Assembly (NCBI GenBank): GCA_028824415.1
Contig: JAPPDX010000129.1
Span: 21,856-85,855 of the forward strand
Length of the DNA stretch: 64,000 bases
Origin: a bacterium
GTDB lineage: Bacteria; Actinomycetota; Acidimicrobiia; Acidimicrobiales; CATQHL01
Direction: 5' to 3'
Shown here: in pieces, positions 41,754 through 49,815 of the stretch
How the letters are laid out: each line of letters opens with the position of its first letter
Numbering within the stretch: the stretch's first letter is position 1
Program-made: the position numbers and the translations under genes
The notes under the pieces: generated by a model
The model's database searches: none
What the model was told of the DNA's origin: nothing
What the model saw: the letters and a program-made list of their open reading frames with translations, nothing else

Positions 41754-42854
41754 TCAGCCCGCAGCCAGCGCGGCCTCGATCAACGGATCGATCTTGTCAC
41801 GGTTGTCGGCGATCCACTCGGCGGCCGCGACTGCGATCTCCGCGTCGGTGTCGGCGCCCGCATCGATGGCGACGGCCTGGACGGCCACAGCCAGAGCATC
41901 CAACTCGAAGTTCTCGAGCAACGACGCGGCGGCCGGATTGGCGGCCAGGAACTCCTTGTTGGCGGCGACGACGATGTCCGACGGTGTGAACATCGTCGTG
42001 CAGGGATCGTTCGTGCAGGCGTTGCCCACGGCGGAGACCCCGTCCTGGTCCTCGAGGGTCTGGTTGGGCTCGACGGCGAGCCACAGCACGTCGCGGCCCG
42101 GCACGAGCTTGCCGACGAAAGCTGTGGGCGTCCACACGTACTGCAGGACCGGGCCGCCTGCCGCGAAGCTCGCCTGCGACTCGGCGAACAGCGCGGAGTG
42201 CGTGGCCGAGATCTGCTGGGCGCGATCGTCCCAGCCGTTCTTGGCGAGAGTGTCGTCGATGACCTTCTGGCAGCCCCAGCCGTCGTCGCAACCGTTGATG
42301 TCGGCCTTGCCGTCACCGTCGGTGTCGAAGTGGGCAACCGCCTCGGGATCGTCAAGCAGTTCACCGAGCGTGCTGAAGCCGAATTTCTCGACGCTGGGGA
42401 TGTCCACGAGCAGGCCCTGCAGCGCGCCCGAGGCCATCATCCTGCCGACGAACCGGGCCCTGTCGGCGAAGGTTCCGCCTTCGGGGCTCTCGCCCTCGAG
42501 CAGGGGTGTGTGATTGAGAGGCCAGGACGACGCCCACAGGTCGTAGTCGCCCTGGGCCAGGGCCGGGAAGAACGTCGCCGGCGCGATCTCCTCCGGCTCG
42601 CTGACTTCGTAGCCGAGTTCCTCGAGGAGTTGCTTGACGACGTAGTTCTGGAAGTTGGTCTCGATCCAGTTGCCACGCGCCATGGTGACCTGCACACCCT
42701 CACCGGGAAGCGTGGGCGCCGGTGCGGCTTCGGGCGCCGGTGCGGGTTCGGGCGCAGCGCCCGTCGTCGAGGTGTCGTCGCCGCCGCAGGAGGCCGCCAG
42801 GAGTCCCAGTGTCAGCAAGATCGCGAGCAGTGCTCGCCCTCGGTCAGTGCTCAT
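41754..42854 (-). CDS. proX: Glycine betaine/proline-type ABC substrate-binding lipoprotein (OpuAC domain)
   Basis: 366 residues. The lipobox 'LLAASCGG' gives an acylated Cys near residue 23, followed by a short Ala/Pro-rich linker and an OpuAC domain. The ligand-cage region is recognisable by 'FPALAQGDYDLWASSWPLNH' and 'VLQYVWTPTAFVGKLV', with Trp residues suited to cation-pi binding of quaternary amines. An inserted loop, 'DTDGDGKADINGCDDGWGC', looks like a calcium-binding D-x-D-G-D-G loop with two cysteines. It lies 142 bp downstream of the permease gene on the same strand. Confidence 0.9.
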   Translation of the reverse strand: MSTDRGRALLAILLTLGLLAASCGGDDTSTTGAAPEPAPAPEAAPAPTLPGEGVQVTMARGNWIETNFQNYVVKQLLEELGYEVSEPEEIAPATFFPALAQGDYDLWASSWPLNHTPLLEGESPEGGTFADRARFVGRMMASGALQGLLVDIPSVEKFGFSTLGELLDDPEAVAHFDTDGDGKADINGCDDGWGCQKVIDDTLAKNGWDDRAQQISATHSALFAESQASFAAGGPVLQYVWTPTAFVGKLVPGRDVLWLAVEPNQTLEDQDGVSAVGNACTNDPCTTMFTPSDIVVAANKEFLAANPAAASLLENFELDALAVAVQAVAIDAGADTDAEIAVAAAEWIADNRDKIDPLIEAALAAG

Positions 42855-42996
42855 CGGTTGGCCTCCTTGCCAGCCTGCCCGAGAGTAGCGATCCCGGGAC
42901 GTTGCTCTACCGTCGCAATCACACTCGAGGACACTCCAAGGGTTCCTCAGTATCCCACAGATCGAAGTCCCGAGTGCCGGAGGCCAGGTCGACCGG

Positions 42997-44967
42997 CTAG
43001 GCGGTCTTGCTGACTCGCCACCCCCGGGCCGCGAAGATCAGACCGCCCGCGACGGCGAGGAACGCGCTGGCGCCGGGCGAGACGGCCGGTGTCGCCAACC
43101 GGACGAAGGTCGCGATCCATGCGAAACCGACCGCGGTGATGGCGCACCCCAGCCCGAACATGGTCACGCCCAGGAACTGCTGCGAGGCGGGTCGGCGCAC
43201 GAGCCTGCCGAGCGCCGCCACCGTCGCCGCCAGGGTGAGTGCCAGGACGATGTAGCCGATCCCCGGCCCGTCGGCCTCGAACCCGCGAATGGTCACCCGG
43301 CGGGTCTCGGCCAGGGCCTCGGCCAGCACCTCGGCCGCCAGGCCGCCCTGGTCGACCCCCTCGGCCTCGGCCGCTAGTTCGGCGGCGATCTGGGCCGCGT
43401 CGCTGCGCTGGTCGAGGATCCACGACCCCGACGCCCCTGCGAATGCGAGGAACAGCGCCAGCACGATGATGCCGATCACTTCCCGCTGCCGGACCCGTTT
43501 CGGCTCGTCACCGGATCCTGTCCGGAGCGCCGCGACGACCCCGCCCACCAGCACGAAGAGAGCGCCACCCAGCGCGAGCCACACACCGGTGCCGTGACTG
43601 TAGTTGTCGCCGCGGGGCGAGACGGTCAGGTAGGCGACGGCGAGTGACGCCAACACCAGACCGCCGGGAAGGAAGGCGCGGGGACCGGCGAGGAAGCTGG
43701 TCCGGCTCCGCGGGCGCACGAGTGCCAGGGCGCCGCCGAACGCGACCACCAGGCCGACGAGACCCAGCGTGATCCCGAACCATGAGCCTCCGGTGGCGTC
43801 CACGCCGTTGTGCAGGCCGGGGAGGTCGGTGTCGTCGAATCGGGCCCAACCCGAAAGCAGCCCGGCGTCTCGGCCCCAAATGAGCAGTGCCGAGACGGCG
43901 GCGAGCAGGCCGCCGGCGAGCGCGGCCACGGCCCCGAGCCGGTGCGAGGCCGTCAAGGTGGGCGCTGGCGGCGTGGTTTCGGCGACGGGCGGTTCCGGCT
44001 CGTCCGCCATGCCGGGCACGGGCGGGACGATCGGGTCGGTGCGCGTGGCCCACGCCTGGCGCATCCGGGCGAGGAGGTTGCGCCGGTCGACCCTCTCGTC
44101 GGGCTGCGAGATCCGGTCCAGGAGCACCCCTACGAAGTACAGGCCGGCGCCAGCGGACGCGCCCAGGGGGATGTCCGCGGTGTTGAGGGCGGTGAGGATC
44201 GGCTTTCCCAGGCCGCCGCCGGCGATGATCGCCACGATTCCCACCATCGAGAGCGACAGCAGCAGGGTCTGGTTTAGGCCGGCCATGATCGCCGGCCGCG
44301 CCAGCGGGATCTGCACCTCGCGCAGCACCCGCCGCTCGGTCGCTCCGAACGCCCGGGCCGCCTCGACCACGTCGGCGGGAACCTGGCGCACCCCCAGGTT
44401 GGTGAGGCGGATGATCGGGGGGAGGGCGAAGACCAGGGTGGCCAGCACGCCGGGTGTCCGGCGAACGCCGAACAGGAAGATGATGGGCAGCAGGTAGACG
44501 AACGGGTGGATCACCTGCATGCCGTCGAGGACGGGACGGAGCCGGTTCCAGAACCGGTCGACGCGGGCCGCCACGATCCCCAGAGGGATGCCGATCGCGG
44601 TGCAGATCATGACGGCCACGATGACCATCCCGACCGTCTCCATCGTGAGGTCCCAGTAGTCGCTGCCGAGTAGCCCGCAGACGACGAGTGCGGCCGCGCT
44701 GCCGAGTCCTACGAGGACGTTCCTGGTGGCGAAACCCACCAGGAAGAACAACAGAACCACCAGCGGCCACGGCAGCCAGTCCTGCAGCAGGTTGTCGATG
44801 ATGAGTTCCAGCAGCTTGTCGACGGGCCACTTGACGGCGTCGAGGAACCCCCTGATGTGGGTGGTCAGCCAGAAGACGATCTCCTCGATCCACAGGCCGA
44901 AGGGGACCTCCCAGGCGTCGAGGTTCTCGTTGTCCCAGAAGTCGGCGGCGAGCGTGGGGAATCTCAC
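42997..44967 (-). CDS. proW: Glycine betaine ABC permease with extra C-terminal membrane domain
   Basis: 656 residues, about twice the usual ProW/OpuAB length. Residues 1-300 are a standard permease: N-terminal amphipathic region, then membrane helices and the EAA loop 'GATERRVLREVQIPLARPAI'. After a Pro-rich linker near residue 320, about 330 more residues contain roughly eight further hydrophobic helices and one charged Ala/Glu-rich helical segment ('DAAQIAAELAAEAEGVDQGG'). I do not recognise the extra domain. The GTG start overlaps the stop of the ATPase gene (GTGA at 44964-44967). Confidence 0.88.
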   Translation of the reverse strand: MRFPTLAADFWDNENLDAWEVPFGLWIEEIVFWLTTHIRGFLDAVKWPVDKLLELIIDNLLQDWLPWPLVVLLFFLVGFATRNVLVGLGSAAALVVCGLLGSDYWDLTMETVGMVIVAVMICTAIGIPLGIVAARVDRFWNRLRPVLDGMQVIHPFVYLLPIIFLFGVRRTPGVLATLVFALPPIIRLTNLGVRQVPADVVEAARAFGATERRVLREVQIPLARPAIMAGLNQTLLLSLSMVGIVAIIAGGGLGKPILTALNTADIPLGASAGAGLYFVGVLLDRISQPDERVDRRNLLARMRQAWATRTDPIVPPVPGMADEPEPPVAETTPPAPTLTASHRLGAVAALAGGLLAAVSALLIWGRDAGLLSGWARFDDTDLPGLHNGVDATGGSWFGITLGLVGLVVAFGGALALVRPRSRTSFLAGPRAFLPGGLVLASLAVAYLTVSPRGDNYSHGTGVWLALGGALFVLVGGVVAALRTGSGDEPKRVRQREVIGIIVLALFLAFAGASGSWILDQRSDAAQIAAELAAEAEGVDQGGLAAEVLAEALAETRRVTIRGFEADGPGIGYIVLALTLAATVAALGRLVRRPASQQFLGVTMFGLGCAITAVGFAWIATFVRLATPAVSPGASAFLAVAGGLIFAARGWRVSKTA

Positions 44968-46190
44968 TGCGGGGCCTCTGGTGCCTCGGACCGCGACAGC
45001 CTCTCGGAGACATCCTCCACGCGGCCCAGTTCAGCCAGAACCCTGAGGGGGCGGACCGATCCGATGAGCCGTCCGTGCCCGTCGATCACGGCGATGGGCA
45101 GGCCCGATCCGAACAGCTGGTACACCTTGGCCAGCGCGGTGTCACCGGTCACGGCCGGCACCTGTTGGATGAGATCGCCCAACCCGTCTGCGCCGCGGGC
45201 AGCGGCTCGCTCGGCGGATTCACGGGTAATCACGCCGAGCGGCTTGCCGTCGCCATCGACCACGTGGGCCGCCTCGGCCCAGCGGCTCTCGACGGCCTGC
45301 AACACGTCGCGGGCCGCGGCGGTCTCCGCGACGGTCGCGGCCTCCTCCCGGACCACCTCGACGGTCAGCACCCGGCCCTGGTCGACGTCCCGGACGAACT
45401 CGGCCACGTAGTCGGTTTCGGGCCGCATGAGGATGTCCGCGGGCGTCCCGATCTGCTGCACGGCGCCGTCTCTCATGACGCACACCCGGGAACCGACACG
45501 GAGCGCCTCGTTGAGGTCGTGGGTGATGAAGATGATCGTCTTGCGGAGCTTGCCCTGGATCTCCATCAGTTCGTCCTGCATCTGGCGGCGGATCAGCGGA
45601 TCGAGGGCGCTGAAGGCCTCGTCCATGAGCAGGATGTCCGGGTCGATGGCGAGCGCCCTCGCCAAGCCCACCCGCTGCTGCATGCCTCCGCTCAACTGGC
45701 GCGGGAAGCTGTCCTCGTAGCCGGTGAGCCCCACGAGCGCCAGCGCCTCCTCGGCGGCCGCGTCCCGCCTCTCGGGGTCGACGCCCTTGACCCTGAGGCC
45801 GAAGGCGACGTTGCTGCGCACGTTCCGGTGTGGGAACAGGGCGAAGTGCTGGAAGACCATGCCGGTGCGCTCGCGGCGGAAGGCCTGCAAGTCCTTGGAG
45901 TCGAGCGCGGTCACGTCGGTGCCGTCGATGACGATCCTGCCGGCGGTCGGCTCGTAGAGCCGGTTCACGCAGCGAATCAGGGTGGACTTGCCCGAGCCGG
46001 ACAGGCCCATCACCACGAATGTCTCCCCCTCGGCGACGTCGATGTTGACGGCGTTGACGCCGACGACGTGGCCAGTGCTCTCGCGGATCGCCTCCTTGGA
46101 GTGGCCGGCTCTCAGGAGTTCGAGCGCCTTGCCGTCGGGCTCGTCACCGAAGATCTTCGTGACGTGCTCGATCTTGACCTTCGGCGTCAT
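44964..46190 (-). CDS. proV: Glycine betaine ABC transporter ATP-binding protein with CBS domains
   Basis: 408 residues. Walker A 'GLSGSGKST', signature 'LSGGMQQRVGLARAL' and Walker B 'ILLMDEAFSALDP' match the ProV/OpuAA branch, as does the N-terminal 'FGDEPDGKALELLRAGHSKE'. Two CBS repeats fill the last 130 or so residues; in OpuA these sense ionic strength. It is the first gene of a transporter operon in the order ATPase, permease, binding protein. Import of glycine betaine would feed the demethylation genes near 53-57 kb. Confidence 0.94.
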   Translation of the reverse strand: MTPKVKIEHVTKIFGDEPDGKALELLRAGHSKEAIRESTGHVVGVNAVNIDVAEGETFVVMGLSGSGKSTLIRCVNRLYEPTAGRIVIDGTDVTALDSKDLQAFRRERTGMVFQHFALFPHRNVRSNVAFGLRVKGVDPERRDAAAEEALALVGLTGYEDSFPRQLSGGMQQRVGLARALAIDPDILLMDEAFSALDPLIRRQMQDELMEIQGKLRKTIIFITHDLNEALRVGSRVCVMRDGAVQQIGTPADILMRPETDYVAEFVRDVDQGRVLTVEVVREEAATVAETAAARDVLQAVESRWAEAAHVVDGDGKPLGVITRESAERAAARGADGLGDLIQQVPAVTGDTALAKVYQLFGSGLPIAVIDGHGRLIGSVRPLRVLAELGRVEDVSERLSRSEAPEAPQ

Positions 46191-46198
46191 GACTCACC

Positions 46199-46633
46199 TC
46201 ATGAGGCGAAGCGCTTGACGAGGTTGTCGAGAGTGGTGGTGAGGGAGTCGTCGATGAGCCGGACCCTCACCAACCACATGCTGAACGGCTGGAATCGCAT
46301 GGGGCGGTAGTCAGCCGACTCGGTTACCCGGGTGCCGCCGTCGGTGGGCTCCAACTCGTAGCGCCAGAGATTCCTGCCCAGATGACACCATGCGATTCGC
46401 CGGTTCTCCTCGTATTCCACGACCCTGCTGGTAATTCGGTAGGTGACGCCGAACGCCTTCTGGACCATCGTGAACTCCGACCCCAGACTCATGGGTCCCC
46501 GGCCGGCGACGAGCCTCTGAACGGTCCCCGAGCCGTCCACCTCGACGTGACGGGCCGGATCGGCCAGCAGGGCGAAGATCTCCTCGGCAGCGGCGGGAAC
46601 CACCCGGCTTGCAGTGAAGAGTCGCTTGCTCAC
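46199..46633 (-). CDS. SRPBCC-family (polyketide cyclase/START-like) protein
   Basis: 144 residues from a GTG start. The helix-grip fold is recognised by the start 'ASRVVPAAAEEIFALLADPA', the strand 'EYEENRRIAWCHLGRNLWRYEL' and 'GGTRVTESADY', followed by a long C-terminal helix. Such small proteins bind hydrophobic ligands; no specific function can be given. It lies 8 bp upstream of the betaine ATPase gene and may be co-transcribed with it. Confidence 0.8.
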   Translation of the reverse strand: MSKRLFTASRVVPAAAEEIFALLADPARHVEVDGSGTVQRLVAGRGPMSLGSEFTMVQKAFGVTYRITSRVVEYEENRRIAWCHLGRNLWRYELEPTDGGTRVTESADYRPMRFQPFSMWLVRVRLIDDSLTTTLDNLVKRFAS

Positions 46634-46735
46634 GGCGACGCGAGCTTCAGCACCGTGTACGGAACGGGGTCGCGAATCTCGAAGCCCGGATGAATCGAGC
46701 CTAGATGAGGTGCTGAGACCGTGTGGCGGGGGCCG

Positions 46736-47914
46736 TCACGACGACCTTCCGGCGCGTGCGCGCCACCGAGGGCGAGAGACGGGAATGGAGTCCGAGAACT
46801 GGTAGAGAACCGCGCCGACGAGGGTGAGGATGATGACGTAGGCGGCGGCGAGCGCACCGAGGTTGCTCTCACGGGCGATGCCGAGTTCGGCGATGACGAC
46901 GGAGAACTCTCCGTGGGCGATGAGGGCGGCCCCGGCACGCAGGCGGCCGGGCTTTCCGATGCCGGCCCGTCCGGCGGCGATCCAGCCGGTGGCGAGCTTG
47001 GTGACGACGGTGACGGCGGCGATGGCGAGCGCAGCGACCGCGACGCCGGGAATGAGGGTCGTGTCGACCTGCAGGCCGAAGAAGACGAAGAAGACCGCGG
47101 CGAACAGGTTGCGCAGCGGCAGCAGCAGCCCGCGGGCGCGCGAGACGATCTCGCCGGACAGGGCCACACCGACCACGAAGGCTCCGACCGCGGTGGAGAT
47201 GTTGAGGCGTCCGGCGAGGCCGGCGACGAGCAGGGTGCCGCCGAGCAGCGTCAACAGCAGCGCTTCGCTGGACCTACTCAGGGCGATGGCGCTGAGGCGG
47301 TCACCGAACAGGTAGGCAACGCCGAGCACCGCAATGACAGCGGCCAGCGACACGACGACGGTGAGGGTTGTGCTGAGTACCGAGCCGCCGAAGAGCAGGC
47401 CCGACACGATCGGCAGGTAGAGAACCATGGCGAGGTCCTCGATGACGAGCACGCTGAGGACGACCGAGGTCTCGTGGTTTCCGATGCGGTCGAGGTCGGC
47501 GACGAGTTTCGCCACGATGCCCGACGAGGAGATGTAGGTCACGCCGCCCAGCAAGCCGGCGATGATCGGGTCGAAGTCGAGGATCAGCCCGGCGACGAAT
47601 CCGGGCGCGAAGTTGAGGACGAAGTCGACGATTCCCGCCAGTGTCGACCGGCGCACGTTGACGATGAGTTCGTGGGTCGAGAACTCCAGTCCCAGCATCA
47701 ACAGCATCAGAATGACGCCTATCTCCGCGCCGGCCTCGATGAATTCCGCCGACGCCGGCAACTCCACCAGGCCGCCCTCGCCGAGGGCCAACCCGACGAG
47801 CAGGTACAGCGGCAGTGCCGGTATGCCGATCCTGCGGGCCAGGCGGGCGACGATCGCCAGGCCGAGGACTACCGCCCCGAGCTCGATGATCAGGAGGTCG
47901 CCGCCCGTGTGCAT
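46736..47914 (-). CDS. Monovalent cation:proton antiporter (CPA2, KefB/KhtU-like)
   Basis: 392 residues with about 12 membrane helices and the CPA2 patterns 'GIPALPLYLLVGLALGEGGL', 'LMLLMLGLEFSTHEL' and 'TYISSSGIVAKLVADL'. It has no cytosolic RCK domain, which fits a KhtU-type antiporter whose regulatory domain is a separate protein. That partner is encoded 12 bp upstream. The likely role is K+ or Na+ efflux in exchange for H+ during pH or salt stress. Confidence 0.9.
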   Translation of the reverse strand: MHTGGDLLIIELGAVVLGLAIVARLARRIGIPALPLYLLVGLALGEGGLVELPASAEFIEAGAEIGVILMLLMLGLEFSTHELIVNVRRSTLAGIVDFVLNFAPGFVAGLILDFDPIIAGLLGGVTYISSSGIVAKLVADLDRIGNHETSVVLSVLVIEDLAMVLYLPIVSGLLFGGSVLSTTLTVVVSLAAVIAVLGVAYLFGDRLSAIALSRSSEALLLTLLGGTLLVAGLAGRLNISTAVGAFVVGVALSGEIVSRARGLLLPLRNLFAAVFFVFFGLQVDTTLIPGVAVAALAIAAVTVVTKLATGWIAAGRAGIGKPGRLRAGAALIAHGEFSVVIAELGIARESNLGALAAAYVIILTLVGAVLYQFSDSIPVSRPRWRARAGRSS

Positions 47915-47926
47915 GGGTCTGACCGA

Positions 47927-48418
47927 TCAGGTTGCGGGGAGCGTCAGCAGTCTGGTCGCGGCCTTCACCGCCGAGGGGACCCCGACCACCACCGCGGTGT
48001 CGCCAGGTTCGAGCCGCTCCTCGCCGCCCGGGATGGGGGTCGAGCCCGACTCGCTCACGAGGGCGACGACCCCGGCGCCGGTCCTCGTCCGCAGGGCGGC
48101 CTCCGCCAGGGTCAGACCGCCGAGGGCTGACTGGGAGTCGATGGTGATCCAGGAGATCACGATGTCCTCCAGCTGGTGCACGGCGTCGTCGAGATGCTCC
48201 AGGACGGGGCTGCCGCCCAGGAGCTCACCCAAGGTGTGCCCCTCGTCCTCGGTGAGTTCGACGCTCTCGCAGGCACGATCGATGTCGCGCTCGTCGTAGA
48301 TCACCAGATCGCGCCGCCCTGTCTGGTGCGCCACCACGCCGATGCAACGGCCGGCGTCGGTCTGCAGGTCGAAGCGAATCCCCACGCCGGGCAGATCGGT
48401 CTCGGTTACCTTCCTCAC
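47927..48418 (-). CDS. Antiporter regulatory subunit with RCK_C (TrkA-C) domain, KhtT-like
   Basis: 163 residues. The start is taken as GTG 48416-48418 because a strong GAGGAGG lies six bases upstream and the protein then begins 'MRKVTETDLPGVGIRFDLQT', the normal start of this family. The N-terminal module precedes an RCK_C domain ('EAALRTRTGAGVVALVSES' and 'LEPGDTAVVVGVPSAV'). KhtT-like proteins gate the partner antiporter in response to pH and nucleotides. It is translationally close to the antiporter gene (12 bp). Confidence 0.87.
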   Translation of the reverse strand: MRKVTETDLPGVGIRFDLQTDAGRCIGVVAHQTGRRDLVIYDERDIDRACESVELTEDEGHTLGELLGGSPVLEHLDDAVHQLEDIVISWITIDSQSALGGLTLAEAALRTRTGAGVVALVSESGSTPIPGGEERLEPGDTAVVVGVPSAVKAATRLLTLPAT

Positions 48419-48507
48419 TGGTCCCTCCTCGCTGAGAACTCGTTGCTGAGCCTCCCTGGATGTCTCCGCCATGTGAGCCACACCGGGTGTCACGCAGGCG
48501 GAGGGGT

Positions 48508-49149
48508 TCAGATGTCTTCTAGTGGTCCGCGGAGGATCGACCGTCCGGAGTGGCGGGCGTCGCCGTCGCGCGGTTCCACACTGATGTCCACGACGAAGAA
48601 AACGTCCGGGTCGTAGCCGGCGGGCACGTCGAGAGTGCCGGGATCGGCCGGATCCACTAGGCCGAGCGACACGAGGTCGGCGACGCCGCCCTCGTCGTCG
48701 GGTCGGATGAGCCACACCTCGAGGTCGGCGCCGGCTTCGGGGGAGGGAAGCGCCGCGTCGACGAACTGGATGCTGGCCCTGCCATCGTCGGTGATGAGTT
48801 CGGCCCGTGCTTGGGCTTGCGCGCCAAGCACATCGAAGGTCTCGGCGTCGTAGGCGAGTGACGCGGCGGCGACGACGATGACCGGGTCGTCGCGGGTCAG
48901 CGTCACAGCCAGCGCCACAGCGACGAGTATCAGCGCCGCGGCGACGCCGAGCACGATCCGTCGCAACGCCCGTCTCGGAGCCTCGAGAGGCACGACTGTG
49001 CCACCGGTGTCATCGGCCGTCCGCACCGCTGACTCGATTCCTTCCCAGACCTCGGCGGGAGGCTCGATCAGTTCGAGGTCCTCCGGGTCGAGGTCGCGCA
49101 GCATGGCTTCGAGCTCGGCGTCGCTTCGACGTGCGTGCATGTCATCCAT
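48508..49149 (-). CDS. RskA-type anti-sigma factor
   Basis: 213 residues. A short cytoplasmic N-terminal domain without an obvious zinc motif is followed by one membrane helix at about residues 63-84 and an extracytoplasmic anti-sigma-K domain: 'ADLEVWLIRPDDEGG', 'LDVPAGYDPDVFFVVDIS' and 'HSGRSILRG'. Members hold an ECF sigma factor at the membrane until regulated proteolysis. The start overlaps the end of the sigma gene by 8 bp, as in sigK-rskA of mycobacteria. Confidence 0.9.
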   Translation of the reverse strand: MDDMHARRSDAELEAMLRDLDPEDLELIEPPAEVWEGIESAVRTADDTGGTVVPLEAPRRALRRIVLGVAAALILVAVALAVTLTRDDPVIVVAAASLAYDAETFDVLGAQAQARAELITDDGRASIQFVDAALPSPEAGADLEVWLIRPDDEGGVADLVSLGLVDPADPGTLDVPAGYDPDVFFVVDISVEPRDGDARHSGRSILRGPLEDI

Positions 49150-49687
49150 GAGCCGACTCCAGTTGGTGTCGAATCTGCGAGAGGCCGCGGCGCAGGTCGC
49201 TCTTGACCGTGCCCAGTGGCAGAGACATCCGATCCGCGATCTGCTGATGCGTCAGATCGTCGAGGTAGTGCAGCGTGATCACCTGGCGGGCCCTGTCGGA
49301 CAGGCAGCGGAGCGCCTCGGTGATCATCAACCTGTCGCCGATCTGCTCGACCTCGGCGGCGACGGGGACCCCCGTTGGATCGTTGTCGGACCGTCGCCGC
49401 TCATGCCTCTGCTCGGAGCGGACGTTGTCGACGATCCGGTTCTTGGTGATCGCGATCAGCCAGCCGGCGAGGGTGCCTCTCGACGGTTCGTAGCGCCCAC
49501 GGCTCTTCCAGGCGCTGATGAAGACGTCCTGGGTGACGTCCTTGGCGCGACTCTCGTCCAGAGTCCGGCGACAGTACGTGTAGACGAGGCTGCCGTATCG
49601 GAGGTACGCCGCGCGGAGCGCGTCCTCGTCGCCCCGCGCGAATGCCTTCTCCACGCTGTCGACGGGCTCGCGCTCGGGGCTGGCCAC
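49142..49687 (-). CDS. ECF RNA polymerase sigma factor (SigK-like)
   Basis: 181 residues from GTG 49685-49687; no better start is seen. Region 2 is 'AYLRYGSLVYTYCRRTL' to 'DVTQDVFISAWKSRGRYEPS', and region 4 is 'LHYLDDLTHQQIADRMSLPL' with 'GTVKSDLRRGL'. The RskA-type anti-sigma is encoded immediately downstream and overlapping. A fasciclin lipoprotein gene lies directly upstream, matching the MPT70/MPT83-type targets of mycobacterial SigK. It probably controls surface fasciclin production. Confidence 0.9.
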   Translation of the reverse strand: MASPEREPVDSVEKAFARGDEDALRAAYLRYGSLVYTYCRRTLDESRAKDVTQDVFISAWKSRGRYEPSRGTLAGWLIAITKNRIVDNVRSEQRHERRRSDNDPTGVPVAAEVEQIGDRLMITEALRCLSDRARQVITLHYLDDLTHQQIADRMSLPLGTVKSDLRRGLSQIRHQLESAHG

Positions 49688-49764
49688 ACCGAGACCATAG
49701 CGAGCGGTGCGAACGCGGCGGAGTTGGGGATTGCCCAACAACTGTGAACGTGCAAGTAGACCTG

Positions 49765-49801
49765 CGGCGGGTGGGCCCAAGGAGGACAGACCCACCCGCC
49801 G
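49765..49801 (-). terminator. Stem-loop between the fasciclin and sigma genes
   Basis: CGGCGGGTGGG and CCCACCCGCCG form a perfect 11-bp stem around a 15-base loop, just after the fasciclin stop codon (49816). It could end most fasciclin transcripts and limit read-through into the sigma factor gene. Confidence 0.6.
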
Positions 49802-49815
49802 AGGCCACCGTCCTG

